In this document: in pieces, positions 1-12,028 of the stretch | Position numbering within the stretch: position 1 is the stretch's first letter | Layout of the letters: the number at the start of each line of letters is the position of its first letter | DNA from: Formicarius rufipectus | Lineage: Eukaryota > Chordata > Aves > Passeriformes > Formicariidae | NCBI GenBank assembly: GCA_013399695.1 | Contig: VXAU01004370.1 | Coordinates: forward strand, 356,598 to 420,597 | Length of the DNA: 64,000 nt | Direction of reading: 5' to 3' | Made by a program: the position numbers and the translations under genes | Notes under the pieces: model-generated | The model's input: the letters and a program-made list of their open reading frames with translations, nothing else | Databases searched by the model: none | Told to the model about the DNA's origin: nothing

Positions 1-1218
1 TTTTGTGTGAGCTATGACAGAGGACAGATGAAGATAAAACAATGACATTACTGCCAGCCAGAACATCTGAAAAGCCCAGTATATTTATTCCTTTAAATAT
101 CTGCTGCCTTGTAATCTCCTTGGAGCCAAATGGAGTCTAATTCTGTTCTTTCTATTGCAGTAATGTACTTTTGGCACTTAATAAATGAATAATGATTTTC
201 AACAGTAAAATATCACATTTCAAGGCACTGTTTGACAAGTGTGACATCGACTGTGACACTTATGAGACAGTATTCAGTCACCATCAGAAGCAAATACAAA
301 AGTTTCCTAATTGCAAAGGTTTAATGAACATTCACTCTCAGAATCACTATAAATCAGTATGTAAACATAAACACTCTTTCCCCTGAAAAAGATCATTGTG
401 AAAGATGCTTTATAGTCTTACATATGTTAATTCAATGGAGTAATGCTAGAGGTTCATACAGCTATCTCCCCTCACGCACACATGAATCTCTTCCTGCAAA
501 CATGAAGGTCAGACTACAGTCAGGCAGAACACTCTCTTTGAAAGGCTAAACATCCACTTGACAGCCCAAACACAAACTAAACCACCTGAGCTTGAGTGGT
601 CCTCTCAAAGCCTTTTCATAATCCCTCATTTGTACCCAAAAAATACAGATCATAACTCTCACAAACGTGCAGGAAAGCACCACTAAGCATCTTAGCTTAC
701 CACAGCCCTGGTAACCAGGCAGAAGAACACAGAGGTCCTAGTGCATTTATTAGGAAAAACTCTTACCACAGGAACAGCACTCAGACCACTAAAGTCTGGT
801 CTTGAAAAGTAGCTGTTCACATCAAGTCTCAGCCTACACCCAAAGACAACTGCACAGTAGAGTCCATGCAAAAATCAAGAAAGCAGCACTAGTATCAGCA
901 GTGGTGAGGGCTTAACTAGGTATAGTGTATAATCATTTACATAATTCAAGTGAATTAAAAAATTATTTCAACACAAGGTAAGAGACTTTCAAAAATATTT
1001 TGAACATATGCATAGAAAGTAAATATCTGTATCTACTCAGAAATACTGTGGATTGTTCAGGAAACTGGAGCACTTTACACTCTACAATAAGTAATTTATA
1101 CATTCAGGAAAGACAATCCTATTTTACATGGAGTTCTGAAGACAGATGGAACACACCAAGTGCATATTTCCAGTGTAGCTTATATTCTTAGACATGTGCC
1201 CTAAGAGCATTTGGGAAA
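1..1218. other. AT-rich DNA, no recognised feature
   Basis: No gene, RNA or repeat family is recognised here. A 64-codon plus-strand ORF at 192-386 is preceded by an AG after a short pyrimidine stretch and contains a GTATGT-like donor, but such combinations are common by chance and the protein resembles nothing I know. Best read as intergenic or intronic sequence. Confidence 0.5.
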
Positions 1219-1305
1219 ATCATAGAATGGTTTGGGTTGGAAGGAACCTTAAGAGTCATCTCTTTCCAATCCTCCTGCCATGAGCAAGGAACACCTTCCA
1301 CTAGA
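1219..1305 (-). mobile_element. CR1 LINE, 3'-terminal fragment
   Basis: The segment begins with ATCATAGAATGGTTTGGGTT, the reverse complement of the CR1 3' end, followed by the usual GGAAGGAACCTTAAGAGTCATC and CACCTTCCACTAGA blocks. Only about 87 bp of the 3' untranslated end remains, so this is a strongly 5'-truncated, non-functional copy, as is usual for CR1 in birds. The orientation is minus because the octamer tail lies at the low-coordinate end. Confidence 0.88.
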
Positions 1306-1771
1306 AGGTGAAATGAAAACAGATTTACTGGTTCACTTACTATAACTATTGTGTGTCAAAGGGAAATAGCACAGCAACCCTGGGTTCTATCTCTGCCTTC
1401 ATAAAAAGTCAATGTTGTTGTCACATACAACAGTGTAGACCTTAAGAATTTCTCTGTCCTTTTTAACTAGCAAGTCACTGGAGAGCTGCACTTATATAAT
1501 GATTATTTATATTACGTTCCTTATATATTTTGAAAAATTGGTTCCTATTTTTATATTAAGACCTCGCCACAACCTCTCCAAGTCACCTCCAAAGGAAAAA
1601 AAGCCTTTTAAATAATTTAGATATCTATCCGCCTGAAAAAGATTCAAGGTTTGTGCAGTGCAGTTATTTTGCCATTTCCACAAGTGGTTTAAAGGCTTAT
1701 CTGAAATACAGCTGAAAAACTACTATTTTTTTTTTCTGCTGCCTAATAAATCTAGATTAGGATGAAAAAGA

Positions 1772-1801
1772 AATAAATTGCACTTAAAAAAAAAAAAAAA
1801 A
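1772..1801 (+). other. AATAAA hexamer followed by 16-A tract
   Basis: AATAAA at 1772-1777 is followed nine bases later by an uninterrupted run of 16 A (1786-1801). This is the spacing seen at the 3' end of a polyadenylated transcript copy. No target-site duplication or recognisable parent gene was seen, so a plain A-tract is equally likely. Confidence 0.3.
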
Positions 1802-2253
1802 GGTAAAGCTCCATTACAGTGCAAAAAAGATTTCAGAATTGAAAACATACCTCTTGGCAGTTCCTAGGACTTCAATTCCATCTTCATTCTCTTTGACTTT
1901 TAAGTATTCACTACTCCAACAAACTCCTTTTTTACTCAGCTTTGGGATTCCTTTTTATATAGTCCTACTTTTGTTCTTTGCTTATTGAGTGTGTCAGTGG
2001 CAAAGTGATATGATCTGCTCTTGAATTAAATACAGTGAACAGCTCATTGGAAATCAGTTTCTGGTGATCTGAGTGTGTTGAGCCTCCAGATTAGCTGCTA
2101 CTGGAGAGTTTGCCACTGGACTGAACCGTGGCAAACAACACTTTTGGTTATGTCTTTCTATGAGTAACTTCTACTTCAAAGCTAAGCAAAACCACCATCC
2201 TTTGGTCTAACAAGAAGGTTGGGAGCAAACAAAACTATCAGAATCTGTATCAC

Positions 2254-2417
2254 CTGCATAATGCATTGGTGGGGGTGGCCTGGGGCATGTGAATTCTGAC
2301 AGCAGCAGTGAGTTGCTTGGTTGCTTTTTCCTTCCAACACTCTGAAATACTGCCTTGCTCTGATGTGCCTTTAATAATACCTCCAATGTCCTTAGACAGA
2401 GTGATATTCCCAGAATT
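2254..2417 (-). other. Candidate internal exon (unrecognised protein), 164 bp
   Basis: On the minus strand a good acceptor (TTCGTTTTCCTTACAG) precedes an open frame that ends at a usable donor (CAG followed by GTGATA). The frame enters in phase 0 and leaves two bases over. The 54 complete codons have mixed composition with a fairly acidic/basic middle (SISECWKEKATK). The stretch looks richer in G and C than its surroundings. I recognise no domain, and no neighbouring exon can be joined to it with confidence. In 64 kb many random ORFs will have such flanks, so this may well be chance. Confidence 0.22.
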
Positions 2418-3529
2418 CTGTAAGGAAAACGAATTTCTACTAACTTCTCCCATCTTCAGGCATTAAAGATATATGAGCTGTAAAGACTGATACACCAAAC
2501 AAGAAAAGTCACCTAACTTTTGGTAGGCTAAATATCCAATTTGATGCATTAATAGAGTTTATATACATTTATATATTTTATCTCTATATATTTTTGTGTG
2601 CGTGTTTTGATAAATATATGCAACTACAATGCACATAATCTGCAGCTGTATTTGCTAACTCTCAGAGAATCACAAATTACAAGACTAAGCCATATTTTGG
2701 CACTTTGATACAGCTTCTGACTTCTCTTGGAAAATTCTGAGGTTTTAGAGTTTGCTGCACAGGTCCTGTGGCTTGCTGGTTGATGACTTCCACTGTGATA
2801 AACAATATCCCTTATCAGAACTTCACAACAAGCTTAGATCACTTACCTTACTGAGCCCCCATCCCCCATTTCATTCTGACAACAATATGAATATGAAATT
2901 CTTACTGCAAGCACTGATGATTTCACTCAGACTGCCTTGGCATGCAGAGAGAACAACTCCACCAGACTTTTAAAACACCATTACTTTATCCTTTAACCCT
3001 TTCTTAACTTTACTTCCACAATGGTATTTACAAATCTCCTCCATCTGGTATGGATTAGGAATTATAAGCTCTACTTTATTATTCCACTGTTCACTTGGGT
3101 TTTTTCCCCACTATAACCTCGTTTCTTTGTTTTTATCCTGACACATGTACTGGAGGCATCATAGGACCCACAGACAGAGGTAATGCCTATACTAGTACAG
3201 GTGTTTGATTATGTCCCAGGCACTTCCAAAATACATGACAAATAAAACTGTGTAGAGCCTGCTTTTCTATAGGTAACAGTTGTTTTATGTAGCTTCCCAA
3301 ACTGAAAACAATACAATCCTATAGAGTGTTATTCTCATGGCCATGTGAAAAGTTTAACAACAGGTGAATAAAGATCAGTTTTATCAGGAGCTGATAACAG
3401 ATCAGAGACTGCAGGTGATATCAAGTGCTTGAAAACTGAAGGTATATGTGCTATATGAAGGTTATATGTGGCTTAGCTCAGCTGGTATAATGCAGTACAA
3501 ATCACAAGAGATACTATTTGATTTGAGTG

Positions 3530-4092
3530 AGTGTTGCCAGTAGGTGGAGGGGGGTGATCCTTCCCCTCTGTTATGCACTGGTAAGACTACAGCTGAAGTA
3601 CTGTGTCCAGTTCTGGGCTCCCCAGTGCAGGAGAGGCACGGATATACCAGAGATAGTCCAACAAATGCCATGAATGATGAAGGGATGGGAGCACCTCAGG
3701 TATGAGAGAGCTGTGACTGTTCAGCCTGGAGAAGAGAAGGCTCAGTGAATCTCTTCTACTTATATCAGTACCCGAAGGGAGGGTTTCTAGAGGACAGAGC
3801 CAGGCTCTTTTCAGTGGTACCCAGTGACAGGAGGAGACGCAATGGGCACAAAATGAAATACCAAAGGTTCCCTCTGAACATCAGGAAGTGCTTTTTTACT
3901 CTGGGGTGACTCAGCACTGGAATACATTACCCAGAGAGGCTGTGAAATCTCCAATTCTTTCAGATATTCATCGTCTGGAAAAGGTCCTGAGCAATCTGCT
4001 GTATTCAGGTAGCTCTGTTTGAGCAGAAGTGTTGGACAAGGTGACCTGCAGAGGTCCCTTCCAACTTCAGCCATTCTGCAATTCTGAGATTA
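3530..4092 (+). mobile_element. CR1 LINE, 3' part of ORF2 plus 3' UTR
   Basis: This is the longest plus-strand CR1 copy here, about 560 bp. It begins in the C-terminal part of the reverse-transcriptase ORF (GTACTGTGTCCAGTTCTGGG block), continues through the AGCCTGGAGAAGAGAAGGCT, CCCAGTGACAGGAGGAG and GGTTCCCTCTGAACATCAGG blocks, and ends with GAGGTCCCTTCCAACTTCAG and a degenerate ATTCTGNN tail near 4075-4092. The coding part is broken by stops and frameshifts. Minus-strand ORFs over it are shadows. It is a dead, 5'-truncated insertion. Confidence 0.95.
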
Positions 4093-4228
4093 TAAAATTT
4101 TCCATTCAAGCACATTTGAAACTTTAGATGAAGTTCAGCAGAATCCTATCAGAGAAAATTCACCAACAGCTGCTGACACAAGTCCTTATCTCCATATAGT
4201 ACGAACTCAAATGTGTTGTTGTTGGGTT

Positions 4229-4270
4229 TTTTGGGTTTTGGTTTTGTTTTGTTTTGTTTTGTTTGTTTTG
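4229..4270. repeat. (TTTTG)n low-complexity tract
   Basis: Imperfect TTTTG/GTTTT units, preceded by a TTG/TGGG-rich lead-in. It is one of several T/G-rich tracts in the window. Probably replication-slippage microsatellite sequence. Confidence 0.85.
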
Positions 4271-5863
4271 GAGGGGGATAAATACAATTACAATGGTAAT
4301 AGAAACATCATCCAGAACTATGTCCTGATATGCTAGTTACAAGTGCAGTATTTCTTCAGGCAGCTGTAATGCAAACATGTGACATACTAGACTATTTAAG
4401 ATAGCAAAATGTTTTAAGTTCTAAGGTTGAGACCCTTGGTCACAATTTAAATAACCTGGATTGTGGAGAATACAAAAATGTCAGTGACATGATATGAATA
4501 CTTATTCTAGCTTTAGACATGTAACTTAAAAATAGAAATTATTTTAATGAAAAGAAGAAAAAGTTATGGATTACACAAGCTAACATGTCTTAAATTCATG
4601 TAGGCATGAAGCAAAATGAAAACGAACAGAATTTGGATTTAGAAAAAGAGGGTTTTTTTAAAATCTCTTTGTATGCCCAAAAGATATCTGCCAAATTCCA
4701 GAAGCCGGTGAATCAAATTAAAAAAAAATTGGTTTTCTGAACCTAGAATCAGAAGGTATCACAGTATACTTTGCTCATAACATTTAAGACTAGAATACTG
4801 CTAAGCTTGAATTAAAGCAGTGAAGGCAGGGGTGCACCTTGACTTTGTCTATCTACACTTTGATTCAGTGGTTCATTTTTTTAGTTCCCTAAATTCATCA
4901 TGTTTTATGTGTCATCCTACATGCTTTACTGATGCCACCAATTCAGGAAATATTATTCTTGAAATATTTTCATTGTTTCTTACTGAAGCTGGCATTACTA
5001 TCATTCCTAATGGATTTGTTTGCTCTCTGTATGTGTATATAAATTCAGGTACACTTCTCAGCATTCTCCACCTATTATATAAAAAATTGCTGTGGTTAGT
5101 CTGTTTTTCCAAGTAAGATTAGAATTCACAAAAAGGTTGTGGCAGCAGACACTTGACTTTATCCATCATTGAAAACAGAAGAAATGCAGCCCTCCAAAGT
5201 GCTTCACAGTATGTCTCAATTCTAAATGTTAGGGCTGCACATAAATCTCTGTACTATATGAAGGATGTAAAAGAAGATCAACACAGATTACATAATATGG
5301 GTGCACCTTTCATTAACCTAAATAAGACCAACGGACTGTTTCAGACTGGTCAAAACTATCTTCCATTAGACTTCATAGCACCACAGTACTCTACATGCCG
5401 TTACTAAGCCCCTGAATGCTTGTTTCAGGGGTTTTCAAGAACTGAAGTCAGTAGATCTCCTGATGGTAAATATAAATGCATTGTATCTGAAAAAGACAGT
5501 GTTATGTATTTGTCAACATTTTCTTTTCCTTTTCAGTTTGGCAGTGTAAATTCTGATGATGTGTGAGTGAGTGGATGGGAAAAGAGCCCAAGTCACGCAA
5601 GGGAATTGACATGTCAGTGCCCATTGTTGACTAGAAGCTCCTTAGCATGCTGCTATGAATCAACAGACATTTCTACTTTCACACTTACATAGATCTGTTA
5701 TAAAAGACATCCCAGAGCTCCGTTTCATCTTGCTTGCGTTACAATGTTTATATGCTGCCACTGGGACAGAGAACAGATGTGATGGATTAACTAGCAATAA
5801 ATCATATGGCAGAGAAAACACACTATTATCATTCTAAAGAGGTAATGTTAAGTATTGCTCTAG

Positions 5864-5880
5864 AAAAAAAAAAAAAAAAA
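5864..5880. repeat. A(17) mononucleotide tract
   Basis: A run of 17 A followed by GAGAGA. No polyadenylation hexamer lies immediately upstream, so there is no particular reason to read it as a retrocopy tail. Confidence 0.85.
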
Positions 5881-7860
5881 GAGAGAAAATTTCCCTGAAA
5901 ATGTTTCTTTTTTCCCATAAATGACCATCCCAGTCTGTGTTCCAAACTCCAAATCTATCTGGGCTACAACAGTGCTTCACTTCACTTTTAAAAACTGTAT
6001 TAAATATTTGCTCAGGTTCAATGAAAATGAAGATTAATCACACTTTTCAAAGTGGTGGTACAGAGCACCATGTCCCACCATTTTCTCTTTCATTAAAAAT
6101 AATGAAGAAAAAGTTTTTTACAACTGGTAGAACACCCACCAACAAAGCAGCAACAAAAATGAAGCCCTGCCAGTCCAGTCACATCCTCCCCAGGGAGCAC
6201 TTCTACTCCCCCGGTATCTATTTTCTGATGGCAAGATGCTGACTCCTACAACCTCCACAAGGAACCTAAGAGTCATAACATCCCCTCATTAGTATTTGCA
6301 CACCATCTGGTGACTATTACTGAATTAATTTCTCACAGAAAATAAGTTTTAGAATATAAGTATAAATTTAAGAGTTTGATATGAAATTCTACTCCTCTCC
6401 TTTCCCCCTCAAAAAAAAAAAAAAATAAAAAAATTGAAGAATTTGTAAAAGAAAGAGGAATGTGAGGAAGATACAGTTAACAAGGTAAAGAGACTTTCAA
6501 GTGCCCTCATTGCTCTGCTTCTCAAATTATTAGGGTATGATTTAGTGCACACTGGAGCTGTTTTGGTACAGCTCTTACTCTTTTTGCTTTTGTTAAATAG
6601 CACATACACTGTTAGGCATTGGAAAATACTGAGTGATAACTTTATCCTTATTTTACTCCAATCCAACATTTTTTCTTCTGTGAAGATACTCATAAGATTA
6701 AACCCCTGTGTGTTTCATTTGTCCCAGCAAGTCCCCAGGTGCTGCAAGGGCGTTTGGATTTTGAAGCTCATTTCCCCTGTAGTACTACCCTGGGAGAAGT
6801 GAATAAGGTAAAACTTTAGTTTTGAGTCTTCTGTGCCAGTTAAGGGAATTTTTTTTTTCCTTTGGGAGGGAAAATGAAAAAGCAAGAATGTTTTGATAGT
6901 TTGATTTCTTTGCATTTCTTTTGGTGCTAGTTCTCTCAAATGGCAGAAAATCCTGACAACACATATTATTTGATTTCACTGATTGCAAGTAGAAATTAAT
7001 CACCAACTACAATTTAGAACAAAGCTGTGACAATGCAATATAACTGACATGGTATTTATCAGTTAAAATAGAAATAAGGTTTGTCCCCATACAAACCAGA
7101 GATATAACTGTTGATTCAGATAAAGCACTGAATTTCAAAGAACCTGAAGTCTCGATGCTGTGGCAAATTTAGGAAGAACCTGAACAGCTGTTCAGGTTAC
7201 ACGCAGCAGTTATCTTTTAAATGAAATACATTGGTAATATTAAAGGAATTTTAATGCAACTGCAAAAATTAAAAATAAAATACCAGGGACCATATGGTGC
7301 TGCCATAAAACATTTATGTCCAAATATTTGCTCTTATTCTCATCCAACAAAAACAGAGTCCCAACTAGGAAGCAGAACTCGTTTTTCTCCTAACAACCAG
7401 TAAAATGTCCCCCTGCCAAATTGCAAACTACAGCAAGCAAATTCCTTCTTGCTGGTCATAAATGAAGTCAAACTTTGTCAGAAAAGACAGGAAGCATGTC
7501 ATAAGTTACACCAAAACATTTCACTATTCACCAGAATACCTCACTGTACTGGACTCCTTATTAAAAAGCTGCAGTGAGAAGGCATTGTAATAGTAAAGAT
7601 AATTTTTCTCTCCATATCACTTAAAGTCTTTACATGTTAACACTGAACTGTATGGGTCAGTGAAGTTTAGCCTATATGCAGCTATTTGCAAGATAAGAGT
7701 CTAAGCACAACTGCTGGTGATTTTTTTTCTTCACCAATACTCTAGCCCAGAGAGATTGAAAGTTATTTTAATTTTTGATCTTTGAAATGTCAGATATCTG
7801 ATTTCAAGTTTCAGGAAACCTGATTCCACAGGTTAAACCTCTTCTAATGTTGAGCATTCT

Positions 7861-7945
7861 GGCCCAAATCCAACAAAACACTTAAATAGATGCTAAAACA
7901 TAGAGACAGCTGCAGGAAACTTAAAAGTTAAGAATTTACAGGACC
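7861..7945. repeat. Possible old palindromic amniote DNA-element half
   Basis: The motif GGCCCAAATCCAACAAAACA followed by CTTAAATAGATGCT, and later an AACTTAAAAGTTAAG-like part, resembles the 'gggcctgatccagcaaagcacttaagcatgtgctta' type of palindromic MITE-like repeat that I know from turtle and crocodilian genomes. The match is degenerate and was judged by eye. The family name is not certain. Confidence 0.35.
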
Positions 7946-8689
7946 AGGGAAAGAATGCTTAGTACTATTCATAATCAAGCCTAAATACCATCATTCTCTT
8001 TAAAAGACTTATATTTCTGAAGCTTCTTCCTTCTACAATTTGAGATAGAAGTATATGACAATTTTATGCCATTAAAATTTGACTCACCTAAAGTGTATCT
8101 ATATTAATTTCTCATGAAGGAAAAAATGAAACTCCAACAAGCTTTCTGTAATTTTGAAATGGCCGGGGGTGGGGAAGTAAATAGTGTCCCAGCCTAAAGT
8201 AGGAGCACTGAGTACAAAACATCAGAACAAAGCACACCAATTCTTTGATCTTAGTACAACTTAGCCCTTAATTCGGGCAATGCTGTAACACACTGACATG
8301 GTATTGAAATTATAAGAAATTCACACTAACACAAAGACATAAATAAAGATAAATATCAAACAGACTTTCTAGAAACAGGTAGAAGTTTTCCACTTTTGGA
8401 TTTGAACAGACCTTTTGCTTTGTATCAAGTGCTTGGAGGGAAAAAAAAAAAAGGGAAAAGATGCCAAAGAAAAAGTATGCAAAACAAAACCTTTAAGAAA
8501 GTGATTGAAACATTAGGGATATTATTATCAAACCTAACAAATCATCAGAGGTTTGTGCCATTTGTGGTGTCTGGAAAATCAAGGCAAGCCAAAACCACCA
8601 TTCTTTAAATGGATGTACTCCTTCTCACCAGGTATGTCTCACATATAGACTCAACAGAATCATAAACACTGCTCATGGAACTACACTCC

Positions 8690-9115
8690 CCAGAGAATCT
8701 CTGTTGCTCTGTGTCTCACTGCCCAGAGCAGCCAGTTCAGGGCACACTGCACTTGCATTGAGGGCACATTTACACCAGGCAGCAGAGTTCACCACCCACA
8801 TCCTCAAAGCACAATTCACCGAACGCTGGCACCAAACTTGCATAGCTCAAAGTGCCCCACAGTTGTTCCTTCGTGGTGTGGTTCCTGAAAGTTTCATTCC
8901 CTCTGAAAAACAGGACTCACTAGCCACATTTACACTGTTTAGTGCTGGGGCATTGCTACTTCTTGGAGGTGAACCAGTCTGCCTCCTGACCAGCACCCCT
9001 GGCACTGTGCTGGGTGCTCAGTCCTTACTTTCCAGTGCATCAGTCCCAGGGAAAGGGGCGGCTCCATGCAGTCAAGAATATACTCATATTCCACAATAGC
9101 ACAATCCACAGTATT
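8690..9115. other. GC-richer segment of unknown origin
   Basis: This stretch is visibly richer in G and C than its surroundings. Both strands carry ORFs: 131 codons on plus (8704-9099) and 64 codons on minus (8939-9133). The minus frame contains a YEYILDCME stretch followed by an AAA/GTAAGG donor-like site, faintly reminiscent of the end of a BRCT domain, but too short to call. It could equally be an unrecognised repeat. Confidence 0.25.
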
Positions 9116-9215
9116 TTCAGCTAACTCAACCATCTGCTTGGTTAATATGAGGTGTCTTTAGACCTGAATTCCTTTGCTGTGCTGTTTTGACTCCTGGAGA
9201 CAAAGAACCATCAAA

Positions 9216-9475
9216 TTGTGGAATAGTTTGGGTTGGAAGGGTTGAACCTTAAAATTCATCTAGTTCCAAAACTGCAATAGCCAGGGACACCTTCCACTAG
9301 ATCAGGTTCCTCAAAGCCCCATCCAGCCTTGCTTTGAACACTTTCAGGGATGAGGTATCCACAATTTCTTTAGGCAACCTGTTCAAGTTCACCACTCTCA
9401 AGTAAAGAATTTCTTCCTAATATCCAGTCCAAACCTGCTCTCTTTCAGTTTCAAGCCAAAGTGTCTGTTCTGTAA
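9216..9475 (-). mobile_element. CR1 LINE, 3' UTR and end of ORF2
   Basis: It reads as the reverse complement of the CR1 3' end: TGTGGAATAGTTTGGGTTGG, CACCTTCCACTAGATCAGGT, CAAAGCCCCATCCAGCCTTG, AGGCAACCTGTTCAAGTTCA and AAAGAATTTCTTCCTAATAT in that order. About 260 bp remain, truncated at the 5' side of the element in the usual CR1 manner. A small insertion (GGTTGAACC) interrupts the first block. Confidence 0.94.
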
Positions 9476-9617
9476 TTCTCAGTACTTTTTCCTCATGTTT
9501 ATAAAGGGAATTATAGTTTTCAGACACACTTTAATGTAAATGTAGCACAGACTTTGAGAGAGGAGGGTACTTACTGTTTTTATTGAGGTGTTTTTCATTT
9601 CCCCAAATAGAAAACTA

Positions 9618-9659
9618 GTTTGTTTTGTTTTGTTGTTTTTTTGGTTTGTTTTGTTTTTT
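9618..9659. repeat. (GTTTT)n low-complexity tract
   Basis: Imperfect GTTTT units with an internal T7GG. It resembles the tract at 4229-4270 in composition and strand sense. Confidence 0.82.
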
Positions 9660-11958
9660 CTTTTAAGAGAGGGAATGGAACTGTTTTCTACAGATTCTTA
9701 CCAGAAAAAAAGATAAGTCTGAAGAGTCATTGCTGTCATGAAAACTGACCCTTATGTGTAACTCAGATTGTGGATGTTTAAAAAAGAAAAAAAAATCTGT
9801 TTTTAACAAGAGCACAGACTTTTAACAAAAGCATCTATTTATGTGTCTTCTGAAGTAGAGAATCACAGGGTTAAAAATCCTGGGAAAGTTGTTCCATTGA
9901 TTTTGAAAACTGTATTACAATGGTTAATTTAAGAAATTGCCCTCAATTTCCAGCTTCACAGTATTGTTTTCCTTTTGAATTTTCTTCCCTATTTTAGTTC
10001 TTGTACACCAGGACTAAGTAACATCCTCTGATAAGAAAACAGATGGAGATCTCATATTCTTTTATTGCAAAATACTTTTTTAAAAAATATTTTAACCATT
10101 CCTTTTTTTTCTCCTCTCAACACTGTACAAAGGATTGTCTTTCTTGAAATGTGTGTGCCAAAACTGAACTCAAGGTCCCGTTAGATTTTCCTCAGACCCC
10201 CAAAATATAATAATTTTCCTATCTTTTACTTGAGATTTCCCTATTTGATATATCCAAACATCACATTATTTTCCCTACTATGTTAGCTGGCAGCTCACCT
10301 TTAGCCAATTATTTATCAGAACTCAAAAGGCTTTTAAAGACACATTTTCCCACAATAGTCTCTGTTTTTCAGACACAAGCTTTGTCTCTTATTCATCTCC
10401 ATTTGACCACACTGCAACACACATCATTCACTTTCACTTATCTTAACAAGCAATCTGAGATCACTGTGTATCAATGATCTGTCATGTTCATCATCAGTCA
10501 TATGCCCCTATCAGTAATACTTAAGAGTAATACAAATTTTCTTTCCCCAACAGTGTCATTAAATAACAAGTTAATTTTCTGATAATATCAAAGTCTGTCA
10601 GTTAACTATGAAACAGACCCAGTAAATCTCCTCGGTATGTGCTTAAACCTTAAGCACTTTACTCATATTGATATCAAGTACCTTTTGCTTGCACACTTGG
10701 CTATAGAAAGGAAATAAAATACAGTAGTACAATCGATCTGTATACCCAGGATTCCAGCTCTGGCAATCCATTCTGAGATTTCAGGGTAGCTGGCAGTAAC
10801 CTCGTATACAAACAGAAAAGGCTGAGCTCAAAGCAAGAAACAATTCCCTTAAAACAGTGAATTCTTTCGATAGAAAGTGTTAGGATTCTTTAACCTCGTT
10901 CTTGTATTTTGTAAAACACTTGTACATGGAAAAGCTGGGATTTAGACAATAAAATACTCGCTTTGGACAATTTTTTTTTTTCAAATTCACTCTACTTACA
11001 TAGGAAAGGTCACAGCCACTCTGCTTGTACTGTGCTTGGGGGGATTAATCCCTCTACCTGGATTTGTATTTGATGATACAGTTTTAGCTTAGCAGAGAAC
11101 GATCTGGATCTGTACAGCCTCACATTTTTCACTCCCCTCCACCCACTCAGGATATTATTATTACTATTATCATCATCATAATTATTAAGATTTATAAGAA
11201 AGACCACTGTTATGAGTTCATGACACTCCTGCAAATACTTTGAATGAAAAGGAAAACAAAGAAAAAGGAAACATGTACAAATTTAGCATAGTTATCATTT
11301 CAATTGTTACCGTGCTGGATGCCATCTTAAAGGACACTGCTTAGTTTTTCATTCAAACTTGTCTTTTCATAAACAAATGGACAAATTAATTTAAAAGCTG
11401 TCATACCTTAAACCATAAAATACCTTAAACATCAATAGTATTTGCTGTTGTCTTTGTCAGAGGCCGTGGCATTGGTCAAGCTATGACTGAATTCTGATCC
11501 TGACTGTCCTGAGAGGGAAAACCAATCCCTGAGTTCACTCTGGAAGAATCAGACCTTTATAATGAGAGCTGGAGTACTGTAGGGATATTGATTAGCTCAC
11601 AGTGTGCTCTGAATTAAGAATTGCAGTTCACAGACAGAGATTCAATGGTTTGAATTCCTAATGATTTAATTAGGTTAATTATATAAATGTGACCAAGGAA
11701 AAAATTTAAACATTTTCAGAAATTTTTTTTTCAAATGGAGGAAGGAAGAAATTGCTAAGGTTTTTTGGAGGGGGGGAAATGAAGGGGCAGATTTTTTAGC
11801 TAGGTTTTGACAAGAATCTATACCAGAATGGGACAAACCATGTTCACTGATCAGCTGTACCAAGTGGTTTCCTTACAGGAGATAAAAATATGGTAAATGT
11901 CCTCCCAAAACTGAGTAATGAGATGGAGGAAAGATCCATTAGCACAACAGGCTCTTAC

Positions 11959-12028
11959 ATTTCTCTGCTCCAAGGAGAAACATCTTGTTTTGTGCTCAAA
12001 ATCCTTGAGTATCTTCTTAAATGGGTTC
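11959..12028 (-). other. Candidate small exon (unrecognised), 70 bp
   Basis: On the minus strand an acceptor-like sequence (AATATTTCTCACAAACAG) is followed by 70 open bases and then AAT/GTAAGA, a fair donor. The frame inside a 110-codon ORF reads NPFKKILKDFEHKTRCFSLE and ends in phase 0. No family is recognised, and short exon-like patterns arise often by chance. Confidence 0.17.

Larger units (their letters stand above)
1306..3529. other. AT-rich DNA with A/T tracts and one exon-like ORF
   Basis: Mostly featureless. It contains an AATAAA hexamer followed by a 16-A run (1772-1801), which looks like the 3' end of a retrocopy or a simple A-tract, and an AT-dinucleotide-rich stretch near 2565-2600. 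The only coding-like signal is the minus-strand candidate at 2254-2417, listed separately. Confidence 0.45.
4093..9215. other. AT-rich DNA with low-complexity tracts
   Basis: No gene recognised. It holds a TTTTG-rich tract (4229-4270), a 17-A run followed by GAGAGA (5864-5888), an A-rich stretch at 6411-6430, a piece resembling an old palindromic amniote repeat (from 7861) and a GC-richer segment (8690-9115). ORFs of 60-130 codons are present but show no family signature. Confidence 0.45.

Noticed and set aside
3811..4074. 87-codon minus-strand ORF
   Set aside because: Shadow of the plus-strand CR1 copy.
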